A stretch of DNA of 64,000 nucleotides from Lunularia cruciata. Taxonomy: Eukaryota; Streptophyta; Marchantiopsida; Lunulariales; Lunulariaceae. The stretch is taken from positions 43,648,001-43,712,000 of the forward strand of contig OX419760.1 in assembly GCA_948567375.1 (NCBI GenBank), read 5' to 3'. The position numbers and the translations under genes were made by a program. The notes below the pieces were generated by a model. The model was not told where the DNA came from. It searched no databases and was given only the letters and a program-made list of their open reading frames with translations. Shown in pieces: positions 11,600-22,970 of the stretch (the stretch's first letter is position 1; each line of letters starts with the position of its first letter).

Positions 11600-12990
11600 C
11601 ACTTTATCCTTGGAGTGAAGTTTCTCTACCTTCTATGATACATCTTCAACTTATCATGTTTAATCTATCAAAGTGCCTTCCTCCCAACTCCTTGAGATCA
11701 TAAGTGTAATTGCTCCACACTTTCTCCACTATGAAAGGTCCAAAGTACTTAGACAAAAAGTTATTTTTCACTCTCTTGAATCAAATAGAATCAAACAACA
11801 TTACCCAATCACCTTCTTTGAAGGGCTCCACCTTCTTCTTGCCTTGTCTCTTGTCATAGCTCTCCTTTTGTTTCCTATGGGCTTGCTCTACTCAAACCAT
11901 AGCAACTGCTCTTGCCTCCTCCAATTCCATAAGTTGATCCTTCCTTGACTTCTCTACAACACCTCATTGTGCTTCTCCAATCTCCTATGAATGATTTAGA
12001 GTGTAGGAATATCAAAGTGACTAGGTAAGGTAGACTCAATACCATGAACCAAATGAAATAGAGAATATCCGGTGAAAGTCTTTATGGTTATCCTATACTC
12101 CCACAAAACTGCATGAATCTTCTTGTGCCTATGATGTTTAGCACTCTCCATTTTCTCATCTTTGGCCAACATCATGCACAAGGTCTGATTGGTTCTCTTT
12201 TCCAAGGCAATGAAGTTTATGGGATGTAGTTACTCTATGTGTGATAGAGTAAATTCATAATATGTAGTTACTCTATGTGTGATAAAGAAATTTCTAATAT
12301 GATTGTAGTGATGATTCTTGTGAACTCTCCTCCTCTACCATAAACCAACTCCATTAGGCATCCAAATCTAGTGATAATGCATTCATGAAGAAATCTACCA
12401 ACCTCTTCATTCTTGTCATTCAATGGTCTAGTCTCCACCCATTTGGTAAGGTAATCAGTAACTACCACAATGTACTAATTGTTCCTTGAGGTTCTATTGA
12501 GAGGACCTACAAAGTCAATTCTCCACTTCTCAAAAGGTCCTAGCAATAGAATTGATCTAAGAGATAAGTAAAAGAAGAATATTTAGCAAAAGCTTGACAA
12601 ACATTACAAGGTTTGCAATAAACAAGACAATCTTTGAAAATCGCCCTCCAATGGTAACCTACATCTAGAATCTTGAAAGTAGTCAACTTTCTTGCAAAGT
12701 GTTCCCCAAACACTAAATCTTCATAAAATTCCTTCATGATTAGGATAGACTCTTCCTTACTCATTGCTCTTCAAAGTACACCATCTACTCCTTGGTGAAA
12801 AAGAATATTGTCCACCATTGTGTAACATTTAGGTCTTGCTACAAGAGCCTTCCTCTCCCTAGCTTGCATTCCTTCTTGATAGTTACCTCTTGTAACAAAG
12901 TCCACGATCTCCTTATACTCCCTTGGAACCTCTTGAGTGATTGAGATTGTCATGAGCTCCTCATCCAATGAAGGAATCAACTATTGGTTC
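11600..12990 (-). pseudogene. pol: Integrase pseudogene of A2
   Basis: Integrase inserts the cDNA into the chromosome. The zinc-binding N-terminal part lies at about 12980-12540 (CKPCNVCQAFAKYSS is its CxxC region), the catalytic core at about 12530-12268, and the C-terminal part down to about 11640. In the core, VTDYLTKWVETRPLNDKNEE and FGCLMELVYGRGGEF are readable; the usual VSDRGGEF has become VYGRGGEF, so a catalytic Asp is lost. ERTNQTLCMMLAKD carries the glutamate region. At least four frames are used. No chromodomain is visible, unlike family B. Confidence 0.85.
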
Positions 12991-12999
12991 AACTCCATC

Positions 13000-14166
13000 A
13001 TGATCATAGGCCCTAGATAACAAATCAGCATTTGCACGTTTCTTCCCTTGCCTATCCTCAATGGTTTAGTCATACTCAAATAAGAGTATTATCTACCTTG
13101 CTAGCCTTCCTTCCACATTAGGCTTGTTGAACATGTATTTCAAAGCCTTGTGATCCATGACAATGGTGGCTTTCTCTCCAATCAAGTAATGTTTAAACTT
13201 CTTAAGACCAAAGATCATTGCCAACTCTTTTCTCTTTGTGATTGAGTAGTGTGTTTTTGCTAAAACCGTCTATCTACTAGCATAAGCTATTGGATGATCA
13301 TGCACATCTTGGTCTAATTGAATAAGAGTACATCCTACAGTTACATTGGAACTATCAATGTTAAGGATGAAAAGCTTATTCCAATTAGGTTGAGCAAGAA
13401 TTAGAGTCACAACAAGGGATTGATTGAGCTCCTCAAAGGCTTTGAGAGCCTCCTTGTCCTCCAAAATCACCATGTATTCTACATGTTTCTTCATGTAGAT
13501 GGTCAATGCATAAGCTTTGTTGGAAAATGAGAAGATAAACCTTCTATAGTACCCAACCATCCCCAAGAATTTGCATAACTTTGTCAAGCTTGAAGGGAAT
13601 GGAAGGTCTAAGATTTTCCTCACTTTCTTAGGATCAACTATTATTCCATCCTTGGAAGTGATATGCCCCAAAAGTAGACCTTCTTCACAACCAAAAATGC
13701 ACTTTGTTGGATAGAGTGATGCATTTGCTTCATCCAAGCATTGCAAGACCTTGATCAGGTGCTCAAATTGCTCTTCCTTGCTCCCATAGATGCAAAAGTC
13801 ATCAAGGAAGTCTCTCATAACCTTTCCAATGAAAGGTTCAAACACCTTGTTCATGAATGGTTGGAATGTGGCTAGAGCATTGTAAAGTCAAAAAGATATG
13901 AGCTTGAAAACATAAGTCTCCTAAGGTGTGGTGCATGTAGTGAGTGGTTGATGCTCTACTGCAATCTGATTTGGTTATACCCACTATAACCATCTCCAAA
14001 AATGTACCTCTTATGACTTGCAACCTCTTCCAAGATCTCATCAATGAATGGCAAAGAGTAATACTCCTTCTTAGTAACAATGTTGAGCTTCTTGTAATCA
14101 ACACATACCCAAAGCTTACCATTTTTTTCTTCACAATCACAATTAGGGACACTCCTTGTAAATTCT
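13000..14166 (-). pseudogene. pol: RT palm/thumb and RNase H of A2 (pol, 3' part of split RT)
   Basis: Reverse transcriptase makes cDNA from element RNA. The 194-residue frame at 13854-13270 holds RDFLDDFCIYG, an intact catalytic Asp pair, then ECIFGCEEGLLLGHI-type thumb text, VGYYRRFIFSFSNKAY, and the RNase H start NIDSSNVTVGCTL. Fingers text, VDYKKLNIVTKKEYYSLPFI, is at about 14110. The remainder of RT is displaced to 17919 by the C solo LTR. A shift at about 13850 separates fingers from palm. Confidence 0.88.
14162..14166. repeat. Target-site duplication ATTCT (left)
   Basis: Identical to 17914-17918 on the other side of the C solo LTR; 5 bp is the usual size for Ty3/gypsy insertions. Confidence 0.92.
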
Positions 14167-14838
14167 TGTGACAACCTGGCCAATCTCACTTTTGCGGTAA
14201 TTGGGTAAGTAAAGTTCATTCCCGCAGAGATACAATTCAGAATTGGTCAAATACAAAGTCAAATAGTAACTTGTAGTTCTTCTTGATTGCTTCTTTAATC
14301 TCTTAGGTAGAAACTACACCCAAAAGAGAGTAACAAGCTCACAATCTTGACAACTTGTCACGAATACACACACACATAATCGCAACATAGCAAATTCTGT
14401 CCAAACAACTCTTGATTGTGATGATTCAGATTCTCCCGAAGACGGCACTTCACAGCAAAGAACAATTTTGCCTCAGACTTATGTTCTACCCCTCCACTAA
14501 AGGCACAACTTCCTCAATCAAAATTGCTTCACATCAACTTCGTGCTGCACTCACAAATGCAGAATACTACCAACACTACAATTCTTCTCAGATCTGTCAA
14601 AGCATTGCTCCGATGCACTTCACTCAAGATCAAACACACAGAATGAAGATCATGGCTATAGAATCCAACATCCACAAACACACTGACTTGCACTTCAAAA
14701 TTCTCCACACATTCACAAACACACACACAAAATTGACAATCGGAATTAAGCTCAAGCGATGAGCACTGAAAATAGCACTTTGCTTTATCTATCTTCAGAA
14801 ATTTGAATACTGAACAACATGGTACTGCAAATGCTCCA

Positions 14839-14846
14839 CTTAAATA
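14839..14846 (-). promoter_or_regulatory. TATA-like box in C LTR
   Basis: Minus strand TATTTAAG, followed by the U5-side sequence. The same octamer is at 32150-32157 and 42034-42041. If it is the promoter, everything to its right within the LTR, including the large ORF, is U3. Confidence 0.5.
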
Positions 14847-14966
14847 CTAAAGCAAATGGCAGTTCTTCCTACTTATGCACCGCTTCCTAACATCTTTTCC
14901 TACCTACAGATCCAAATTGACAATCCATCTCTTCATATCTGCCTCTTCTTATCTCAAAATTGGTAC

Positions 14967-17850
14967 TTACACCAATCCGATGTCTACCTCATCATCGGCT
15001 TCCAAACCCCATGATCTTCCTACTACTTCTCCTTCTTCGGGTATAGCTAATTCTACCAATTCCTGCACTATTTCTACTACTTCTACACTAGGAACTATAA
15101 TTGCACTAAGGAGTGACTTATCTAACTCTTTATCTCCTAACCCACTCCTCTCTAACATGTCAAATAACACATCCAATGACACCTGAATTCCTACTTCTGC
15201 AACATCGGACTTCCTCTCCGCTGTCACACTATTCCTAATTTTCTCTAACTCCGAATTGACTAAATCTAAACTGAGACTAACATTGTCTTCTACTTCTAAC
15301 ATCTTCCAGTCTACCCGCTCTCTTAATTGGATCAGCAACGTGTTCATATCCACATCTTTGGCTTTTCTCTTCCGAGTTTCTTGCACCAGCAACTTCAACT
15401 CATGTAGACATTCTTCTTCCAATCTTCCTTTAGCCTCCGTGCTCAAGATTGCTCTCAACTTCCCTGCAACTTCTCCTACTGATTCCGACTCATATCCTCA
15501 AGAGCACTCTACCTTCAACTCTTTGTGGTACATCTTCAACTCATCTTTGTACTCCGCAGCGAGCATCTTCTTCTCCTCCACATACTATGTACTCTGTAAC
15601 TCAGCACTTCAGACCAGCTCTCGTAATCGTCCTTCTTCTTCATGTCTGACTGCTAACTCTCTCTGCCATGCTTGTTCCTTCCCCGCTGCACTTTTCTTCA
15701 AGCTGTCAACTCCTGCTCCATTATTGCTGCCGTTGCCTTCAAATGAATATTCTCGATGCGCACATCACTCACTTCCTCCTTCATTTTGCTCAGCCACATT
15801 GCCTGCTCCTTCAATTCTCCGGTTTGCCTTTGCAGTTCTTTCTCTTTTGACTCGCAGCTCTCTTGTAACATCTCGAAAGCCTTCTTCTTCAAGACTTCCT
15901 CTCTCCAAAGTTCTCCAAGTTTGTCATTTCTTTGGACTTGTTGCTCTTGCAACCCCTTCACTTCACTCAACAAATGCTTCACCACCTGCAACTCATTCAT
16001 CCCCTTTCTACAATCTTGGGGAATTACATTCCGATGCTCCTTTAGTAGCTCCAGCAATGGTGTGACAACCTTTGTCAGATATAGTATCCCGCCAAAGTTA
16101 TCTTTATCTTTGTCGTTGTCTTTGTCTTCAGTCTTTGGCTCCTTCATTGGCTCCTTCATCCAAAGTCGCAATCTTTGTATCTTCAGAGACACCGCATCTA
16201 AACTTTCTTCTCCTCTATCGATTGAACTCGGCCCCGCAAGATACTCCTCCTTTTCCTCTGGTCTCGGCTTATTCACCACCATGGCTACGCAATGACTCGT
16301 TGTTCCGGGTACTCTGTCAATCATTGCCTGACAAGCTTCACTGACCGCAACCGATTGCTGAACCTCAGGTTCCCCATCACTATCACTTCCAGACTCCTCA
16401 CTTTTTAAGGTGAGTTCATCTTCTTTGGATTCCTCTTCTTGCGACTTGGTTTCTTCTTCAGACTCTGATTCTGATGATGCTTTTCTCACCATCTTCTTAT
16501 TCTGCACAACCAGTCTTTGAGTCTTCCTTTGAGCTGGAGGTGACTTTGCTTCTTTGGGTTTATTGCGCTTCTTCATCTTTGGACTTGTTACTTCTTCTAT
16601 CTTCCATTTTCTAGTCTTCAAGAAGTGATTGTCATTGGCTCGTAGGTGTATCATATACTATCGCTCTTCTTTGTCTGCTTCTCGTCTTAAGTCAGGATGG
16701 AAATGGGACACCATGTGATGCTGCTCCTCTACTGTTAGCAATTTCAACCCAAAGTAGAAGTGTGTTGCAAATGGTGCAAAATAATGAGGAGGAGAACTTG
16801 TTCACCAATTGATCACCATCTGCCTCGTTCGGTGGTGAAAACACTTCGCCCAATTCACCTTGACCCCTGCAAACATCTGGTGGAAGAAGACCGCTTGATG
16901 CATGTTTACATATGTTGTTTGTTCTAGCTTTGGCTATCATCGCCCCCATGATACTTCTCCTAATTGGATCTCGATAGGACTCCACCTTGTAGCCATTTGT
17001 GGTTCTCGGAGCAAAGAAAGAGTTTCAAATTTCTGCCGTCTCTTCTGCAGCATCACACTTCTGATAGAAGGTGATCCCCGTTGGCTCTCTTGCTTCCTTC
17101 CCCAATACTAACCTCCAATCCGACATAGTCCATCAAGCCGGATTTCCTCTCTTCCCTTCAACTTCGGGACCCTCCTCACAATAACTAGCAGCTATCTTTG
17201 CCATCACTCCTAGGAAACTGAAATTCCAATTCCATGCTAAAAACGTAATACAAAGTATATTCAAGACTTTGATTCTGGCTACTACACCTAACCTACGAAT
17301 TGCAAAACTTTGCACCGCCATAGCATTTGTGACCTTCTTTGCCATGATCTGCTCTTGCATTCTTCGACACTGAAAGATGATGCCCTCTCTTGGACGAGAC
17401 ACTCTAACCTCTTCTAGATTTCAGAAAATTTCACTCTCAATCGGCTTCTGGACACGCATTACTGCAGGACAACTACTCAAAGGAATTGGAAATTTACTTG
17501 GCATATTCAACTTGTCCTTGTGCAATCACAATCTTATATTACCCCAAATTGTAGTCATTCTTCAGTCGATTTCAAATTTGACCTCCCCTCTTCTGCGTGT
17601 TGATGTCCGGTCACTGTCAAGACATGCTTCTTCTGCCTCTGCCATTTCTTGAAGTGTACTTTCTTGCCACGTACCAAGGTTGTTAGACAGTCTTCGTATC
17701 ACCTACGCCTTCCGACCCAAAGACGGTGCTCCTTGGACTTTTTTCCGTTGTGCCTTTCTTTTGAGTATCTCCATCATCAGATCCAATCTTGCCTTCTTCG
17801 GATTTCTTTTGAAGTCACTTCTGTCCATTCTTCTTTTGCAATTCTACTTT
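14967..17850 (-). pseudogene. U3-encoded acidic coiled-coil protein, solo-LTR copy
   Basis: Long minus-strand reading frame broken by few lesions. Pieces: N-terminal part with RVSRPREGIIF-like text and AWNWNFSFLGVM (17402-17133, ending at a stop after KRGNPA); PTGITFYQKCDA and NGYKVESYRDP (about 17100-16690); a 318-residue open frame (16654-15698) containing a basic patch (SPKMKKRNKPKEAKSP), an acidic serine-rich region (EEESKEDELTLKSEESGSDS) and a coiled coil; and a C-terminal 163 residues (15458-14967) ending with ADDEVDIG. Sequence order is the same as at 42161-44263. No family recognised. Heptad-like Leu/Glu/Lys spacing suggests a self-associating protein. Confidence 0.75.
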
Positions 17851-17913
17851 CCGTGCTTACTTCTTCCCTCAAATGCTAATAAACAAAGAAAAACAAAAAA
17901 TGTGGGCACTACA

Positions 17914-17918
17914 ATTCT
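17914..17918. repeat. Target-site duplication ATTCT (right)
   Basis: Pairs with 14162-14166. Confidence 0.92.
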
Positions 17919-18110
17919 CTACTTTAAAGATAAATCCTACCTCGTTGAACTTATCAATCTCCTCCTTCACAACCAAAGCTATGGTGAGCTAATGCAATAT
18001 TTCATTTGGTGGACTAGTCTTACATGGGATCCACCTCTAGCTTGTGCTCCTCCAAGGTGACTTCTTTTAGATCCTTGTTACAAAAAGCAAACACATGGAT
18101 GAACATTTGG
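17919..18110 (-). pseudogene. pol: RT N-terminal part of A2 (pol, 5' part of split RT)
   Basis: Minus-strand text corresponding to the EEIDKLKEARFIFEVEN region that starts RT in A3 (near 46365). It is separated from the rest of RT by the solo LTR at 14167-17913. Confidence 0.65.
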
Positions 18111-18900
18111 AAAATCTCCTCAAAACTCACATTTTCCACCTTGAGGTAACGTTTGGACCATACTTGAGGATAGATAACCTCCTCTCTATCTTCTCAAGTG
18201 TCAATAGTGATTTATCTGGGTCTTTCAAAACCTCTAGCTTAGGTGCAAAATCCATAGCACATGAGGGATATATATTCAAAATCAGATTCAGATTCATCTT
18301 CCTCTATGGAAATCTCTTCCTCTATGCTTGTGTGCATACTTGAAGCTCCTTCTTCTAAATCTGACTCCCAATAATCAAGGATGGTGTATCTGGATGTGAA
18401 GTGGTGGTAGCATTAGTCATAAGAATTGTAACTTGATGGTTTGATAGCCCAATCCTCAAGTACTCTTTTTTCCATTGATTAGTTGAGAGTGCTACTCTCA
18501 ACCATAGCCTCCCAAGAAGAAAATCATAGCTTGAATCCTTTAAGATTTGGAAATTTATGAGATTTTGAACTCCCATAATTGAAATTACCACCTTATCCAT
18601 CACCCCTATTGATCAAACTTGCTACTTGTTTGCTATGCTCACCACAAATGTTGAAGGTCTTGATGGTATCATACCCAACTTCTTCATCAACCTCTTTGAC
18701 ATGACATTCACTATAGATCGTCCATCAACAAGTGCATATTTGATGTTGTGACCATTCATTCTCACATCAATCTTGGAAGTATATTCACAAGCCTCCTATG
18801 GTATTGGTTTGGCATCCACCACCTTGATTGATATTGGGGCTTTCTCTTTTGCTTTCTTCTTCCTCTTGCTCCTTGTAGAACTCAAACCACCTCAAAGCTC
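18111..18900 (-). pseudogene. pol: Protease and linker region of A2
   Basis: Aspartic protease matures the polyprotein. The active-site region reads ALVDGRSIVNVMSKRLMKK on the minus strand at about 18745-18690 (family pattern D-S/T/G-G; here D-G-R), followed by the C-terminal flap and SSYDFLLGRLWLRVALSTN in the frame at 18603-18355. An acidic, serine-rich linker with the usual variable sequence joins it to RT. Several stops are present. A3 has lost exactly this catalytic segment. Confidence 0.7.
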
Positions 18901-19240
18901 CTTTCTCAAGGTGGGGTTCAAAATGATCAGTTGGCCCACTATGATGTAAGCCTTGTGACTACCAACATCCTCCAACACATTATAGTTCCATTGTTGATTT
19001 GAGATCAAGAAGTCCTCCATCCTCAACTTCTTCCTTGGAATCTTTGTTGTTGATGGTGTTGAGGTGGTGCCAGTGTGAGTACTCCTTTTAGGCATAGGAC
19101 TATCCTTGCTATGAGTAAATCCTTGAGAAGAGTGTAAATCCTCTTCAAAACAAGCTCTCTTGTACCAAAAGATCCAAATTAAAACCTTTGGAGTTTGATC
19201 ACTCCACTTTCTCATACTTGCTTTCAACCACATTTATGGA
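18901..19240 (-). pseudogene. Gag-protease junction of A2
   Basis: The 113-residue frame (19233-18892) contains FTHSKDSPMPKRSTHTG and KLRMEDFLISNQQWNYNVLED; A3 has the same protein at 45482-45751. It is a low-complexity linker followed by a conserved start of the protease domain. Confidence 0.65.
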
Positions 19241-20222
19241 TGTTATCCCCTTAATTTTGTTTAGATTAGGGACCATTTGGGTTTCACTACCTCCTTCTTT
19301 CCCTCTATTGGCTTCTTCCATAATAAATGGAATTCAGGCAATTCCTTTGCATGTAACCTCTTCTTACACAACCAAAACAATTTCTATCATTGAAATTGTT
19401 GGTTGGTTAGCCTCCTCAATATAGATAGCTTCTATAACTCCTAGGCCTTCTTCCCACATTCTGATCCACCTCTCTCTTCTCCCATAGTTGCACTACATTG
19501 ATCTTGAAATTTGCAAGTTGTCTTGTGATGGTTTGAAATGGTTTTTTTGGTAGAGGTGCAAGAATCGGAGCAACTATTACTTATGGTGCAACCTTTGGCA
19601 CAAAATTATTAGAAGCTCTACAAAATTTTAGCCTTGAGGAGGATGCACAACTTTCTTCACCACCAAATAAATCCCATCCCTTTCCAAACTCTCCTCCATG
19701 TGTATTGCAATCTTGATAGCTTCAACCTTTGAAGAACGTTTCTCATATCTCACCTTGCTTCTAGTTAATGGTCTCAAATCTCCCATAAAATTCTTAGCTA
19801 GCATGGCTCCTATGCCTGTCATATTAGTCTCTATATCATCCACACTCTTCCTCAACACTATGGAAAACATGGACTCTAACTTCTCTACTCTTTTTGCATA
19901 GACTCTAATTTTCTCTCTATCTCCTTGCTTAAAGAAGGTAACTTCACTCATCAATCTTTGATAACTCTCATCTGGAAGAAAGTTCTCAATGAATGCTATA
20001 GTCAAACTCTCTCAAGACTCTTCTTGCCTATCTTTTGTCCCTTTCTTTTGGTATTCTGACTCATATTATGTAAGGGCTGCATCCTGAAAGAAATTTGGTA
20101 ATAATGCGCCGCACTCATTCTTCCTCCTCTTATTGTTTCCTATGCAAGCTCTATTGAAGTCTCTCACAAAGACTTCCATATCTTCTCCATCTTTGCCAAA
20201 GAGAATTGGAAGTTTCTCCATC
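19241..20222 (-). pseudogene. gag: Gag pseudogene of A2
   Basis: The start is the ATG at about 20222, opening MEKLPILFGKDGEDMEVFV. Capsid text is nearly complete: RACIGNNKRRKNE, then a stop in ALT*YESEYQ, ENFLPDESYQRLMSEVTFF, and the open 125-residue piece 20005-19628 (LESMFSIVLRKSVDDIE). The zinc knuckle near 19340-19385 reads CFGCVRRGYMQRNC, with the metal-binding His changed to Tyr. This copy keeps the central capsid segment deleted in A1. Confidence 0.85.
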
Positions 20223-20475
20223 TAAGCCCCTCACGATCTGTCTCATTTCTCTTAATCTTTTTTCTTTCTCTCGCTTTATAACTAATAGAGTATATACATT
20301 ACTAACACTATTTGAGATTAATCTGCCCTAGAGAAAAAAAAGTTTGCGGTTAGTCCAAAATTTTTATAGCAAGATCAAATCCTAGAGTCTATATTAATTA
20401 ATCCATGGATAATTTATCTATAAGTTGAAATATTATCTCCATCATTAATCTTGAGAACTAGCTTATGAAGGTGGT
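20223..20475 (-). other. Spacer between leader ORF and gag in A2
   Basis: Corresponds to 31176-31400 in A3. No coding signal seen. Confidence 0.4.
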
Positions 20476-20880
20476 AGTTTCTCTATAGCTATACTAAGAT
20501 TCTCTCCAAGATCTTTTTCCAAAGTCTCCAAAAGTGGTATTACTCAATGACACTCATGTCATTTTGAAAGTCCTTCCACTCCACCAACCTCACACAACTC
20601 CTTGCTATTAGATCTACTCCCTCCTAATCTTGGTGAAGAAGGTCCAACATGCAATCCCAAGTCAAGTAAGCCTCTCCTTTCCCTCAACCGCTTGCTCTCA
20701 AAGATCAGTAGATATGAACTTGCCTTATGTCCCTTCTCTCCACATAAAAAACATTTAGAATCACTATTTCCTCCAAGTAATGTATGTTTTTGGGTCCCCT
20801 CAACACTCTCTTCAAATTATATTACAAATTCTCTTTTCTCCAAATCAATCCCTACAATCCACTCTTGGTGACCTTCCATG
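20476..20880 (-). pseudogene. Leader zinc-knuckle ORF of A2
   Basis: Same upstream protein as in A1 and A3. The start MEGHQEW lies near 20878. The knuckle reads CFLCGEKGHKASSY, with only the last Cys lost. LLDLGLHVGPSSPRLGG follows, and the second cluster has lost a Cys (CEVGG). Independent damage in three copies supports an ancestral coding sequence. Confidence 0.6.
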
Positions 20881-21652
20881 CTCCCAAGATGAGTCTAAAC
20901 ACTATAACATGCTTTTGGTTGTTCTCACACTCCTCATGAATTGACTCCCCTTGCAATGTCACTAAATTCTTTCAATTGGTATGTCACAATACTTTGAAAT
21001 TTTGCTCATTTCATTGAAACCCCATGGCATCTTCCCTTGCAAAATTTCAAATCTTTATGTTGAGCTATTTGGCCTAGGCATTGTTCTATTCAACACACAT
21101 ATAGTTCAGATTTGGTGAGAAAACCCCCCTCCTTACTTTAAAATCTCATAACTTCATGCACAAGAACGACCTCTAATTCTTGAGCCAAAAGTAGGATACT
21201 ATACACTAAATTTTCTTGAAAAGTTTCAAAACAATTTGATGAAAAATGAAGAAAACTTTGTGCAAAATTCTAAAGAGAATGCAATTTGCAATAGTAATTT
21301 ACCCTACCACCTTCCAAAAATTCTAGCTCAATGTATATAGTAGTCCTTGTAATAATTTTAAGTGTCCTACTTGAACGATTATCCAAGCTATCTACTATCA
21401 AAATTTCAAATCCAGATCTCAAACTTGAGGTTTTGCCCAAAATCACCGTAATCTCCAAAATCTACAATCCACCTCACACAATCTCTCCAAATCCACTCAT
21501 CTATATAATATATACAATATCACCTCCAAACCATTATAATAAACTTCATGGTATACAAATGGATCCAACTTCTCTAACATAAGTTCAGCCCTCATAGCCT
21601 CCTTCTATCTAATATAGAATTGTGGTGGAACATTATCTTACCTTCTAGAGAG
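20881..21652 (-). other. Leader of A2
   Basis: Matches the A1 and A3 leaders. The short peptide region next to the primer site is present but frameshifted. Nothing else is recognised. Confidence 0.5.
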
Positions 21653-21670
21653 GTCTTGGCAATAGAACCA
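21653..21670 (-). other. Primer binding site of A2
   Basis: Minus strand TGGTTCTATTGCCAAGAC, four bases inside the LTR. Best explained as a decayed tRNA-Glu complement. Confidence 0.65.
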
Positions 21671-21674
21671 AAAA

Positions 21675-22449
21675 TGTGAGTTGGCATGTCTCTCACTCAA
21701 GATGAACCTTTGATGGCTATTATGGTAGCACACCATGGACTAAGTAGGCAAGGTTCCCCAACTCCATCGTATTCCTCCAAGGCTAACACTCCAAGACTCA
21801 AATCATTGCTCTAAAGAACTTAGTGAGAGAGAGATAGTTGCAAAACTCCATCATACTCCTCCAAGGCTAACACTCCAAGACTCAAACCATTGCTCACTAC
21901 AAAAATCAATGAGAGAGAGATAGTTGCAAATGAAAGGATGATAAGTACCTCTTAATCCCTAGTTTATATATTTGTGAAATAATTATGCACCAAAGTTACT
22001 AGTTATTGAAGTAACTCAAGTTACTTGGCTAAAAGTCAAATAAAGTCTAAAGTTTTAATGAATACCCATACTCATGGGAATATTCTCCTAAGCATATTGT
22101 CTTATCTTGACCCAATCACTAAGTCCAGGATTCCTTCACATGGGCTATCCTTGGACTTTAGAAGAATCCAAATCAAAAGGCTTGTGGGTCCAAGTGTTCT
22201 CAACTCTTTCCTCAAAGCCAAACATCTAGGAATAATACCAAGTCAATACACTAGAATCCAAAATAGTGGTGCTTATCTTTCCACTTCCTCTCAAGTAAGG
22301 TTTGCTCTACCTTAGCACTATGATAACCTTTAGCTAATCATAACTAATGTAGAACCATCCTTTATCTCTATATAAATAATATCTCTCAAGTACTTGTAAT
22401 ACAAAACTAAGTATCACAATAGCACATACATGCAAAAATGGGTATTATA
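21675..22449 (-). repeat. 5' LTR of A2, with internal duplication
   Basis: 775 bp, about 100 bp longer than the 3' LTR because of a tandem duplication at 21759-21930. The right edge is TATAATACCC in place of TGTAACACCC, showing decay of the terminal bases. Confidence 0.85.
21759..21930. repeat. Tandem duplication of about 85 bp in A2 5' LTR
   Basis: The stretch from CTCCATCGTATTCCTCC through GAGAGAGATAGTTGCAAA is repeated once with mismatches. It is absent from the partner LTR, so it arose after insertion. Confidence 0.8.
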
Positions 22450-22970
22450 GAACCAAGGGTGGGAAAGAAACATATAAAAGCAAGGACCAAGTGGGAGGAA
22501 TTTGTATTGATGCGGGAAGAGAAAATCTTTAGGAATTTATAGTAGTTAAGAGAAATTAGGCATGTATTGATAGGTAGGTTGCATACATCTAGAGGAAGAG
22601 CATCCAAGGGAGGAGAGCATAATTGGCATTTATGACACGGGCTGCAAAGGATGTGGTGGCTGCAATTTAGTGTTGTGCTTAGGGTAGATAAGAAACTCCT
22701 TTTAGGGTTGCTATTTAAGGAGGAGAGGTTGTTCCCTTGTAGGAGTGTGAATCTTCCTAGTTCAATAGGTAAAATGAAGAATTTCCCCAAGGAGAAGAAA
22801 CACATAAGGAGTTATGATCTTTCTACCTATGGGAAGAGCTAACTAATGTAGCTATAGGAATAGGCAACTCTTCTTCCGAATGAGATTGTCACATTTCTCT
22901 ACATCTTAAGGTTGATCTAGCCAGACTTAATATAAATGTCACCAAAGTTCTAACCTAGTTGTGTGTATTG
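22450..22970. other. Unassigned sequence between A2 and B3
   Basis: No gene is recognised. A minus-strand frame (22805-22407) is Cys/Ser/Leu-rich without a known motif. The plus strand holds TATTTAAGGAGG at about 22710, a possible TATA box. It may be an LTR piece of an element I cannot identify. Confidence 0.3.

Larger units (their letters stand above)
14167..17913 (-). repeat. Solo LTR of family C, 3.75 kb, carrying a U3 ORF
   Basis: Complete LTR, left edge TGTGACAACC and right edge CACTACA (plus strand), with the duplication ATTCT on both sides and no gag-pol attached. It sits inside RT of A2, so it is younger than A2. It matches the LTRs of the complete C element along its length and still carries most of the U3 reading frame. 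Confidence 0.93.
10901..22449 (-). mobile_element. Ty3/gypsy element A2, with both LTRs
   Basis: Minus-strand element with 5' LTR at 21675-22449 and 3' LTR at 10901-11577, containing in order leader, zinc-knuckle ORF, gag, protease, RT, RNase H and integrase. A C solo LTR (14167-17913) interrupts RT. Without that insert it is about 7.8 kb. Flanking pentamers are AGAAT and GAACC, so no perfect target duplication survives. All genes carry stops or shifts. Confidence 0.88.

Noticed and set aside
14366-14376. Short CA repeats near 14366 and 14720 as microsatellites
   Set aside because: Too short, and part of the C LTR sequence found at the same place in other copies.
22407-22805. Cys-rich 132-residue minus frame as a secreted peptide gene
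   Set aside because: It starts inside the A2 LTR edge, has no recognisable domain and no supporting copy.
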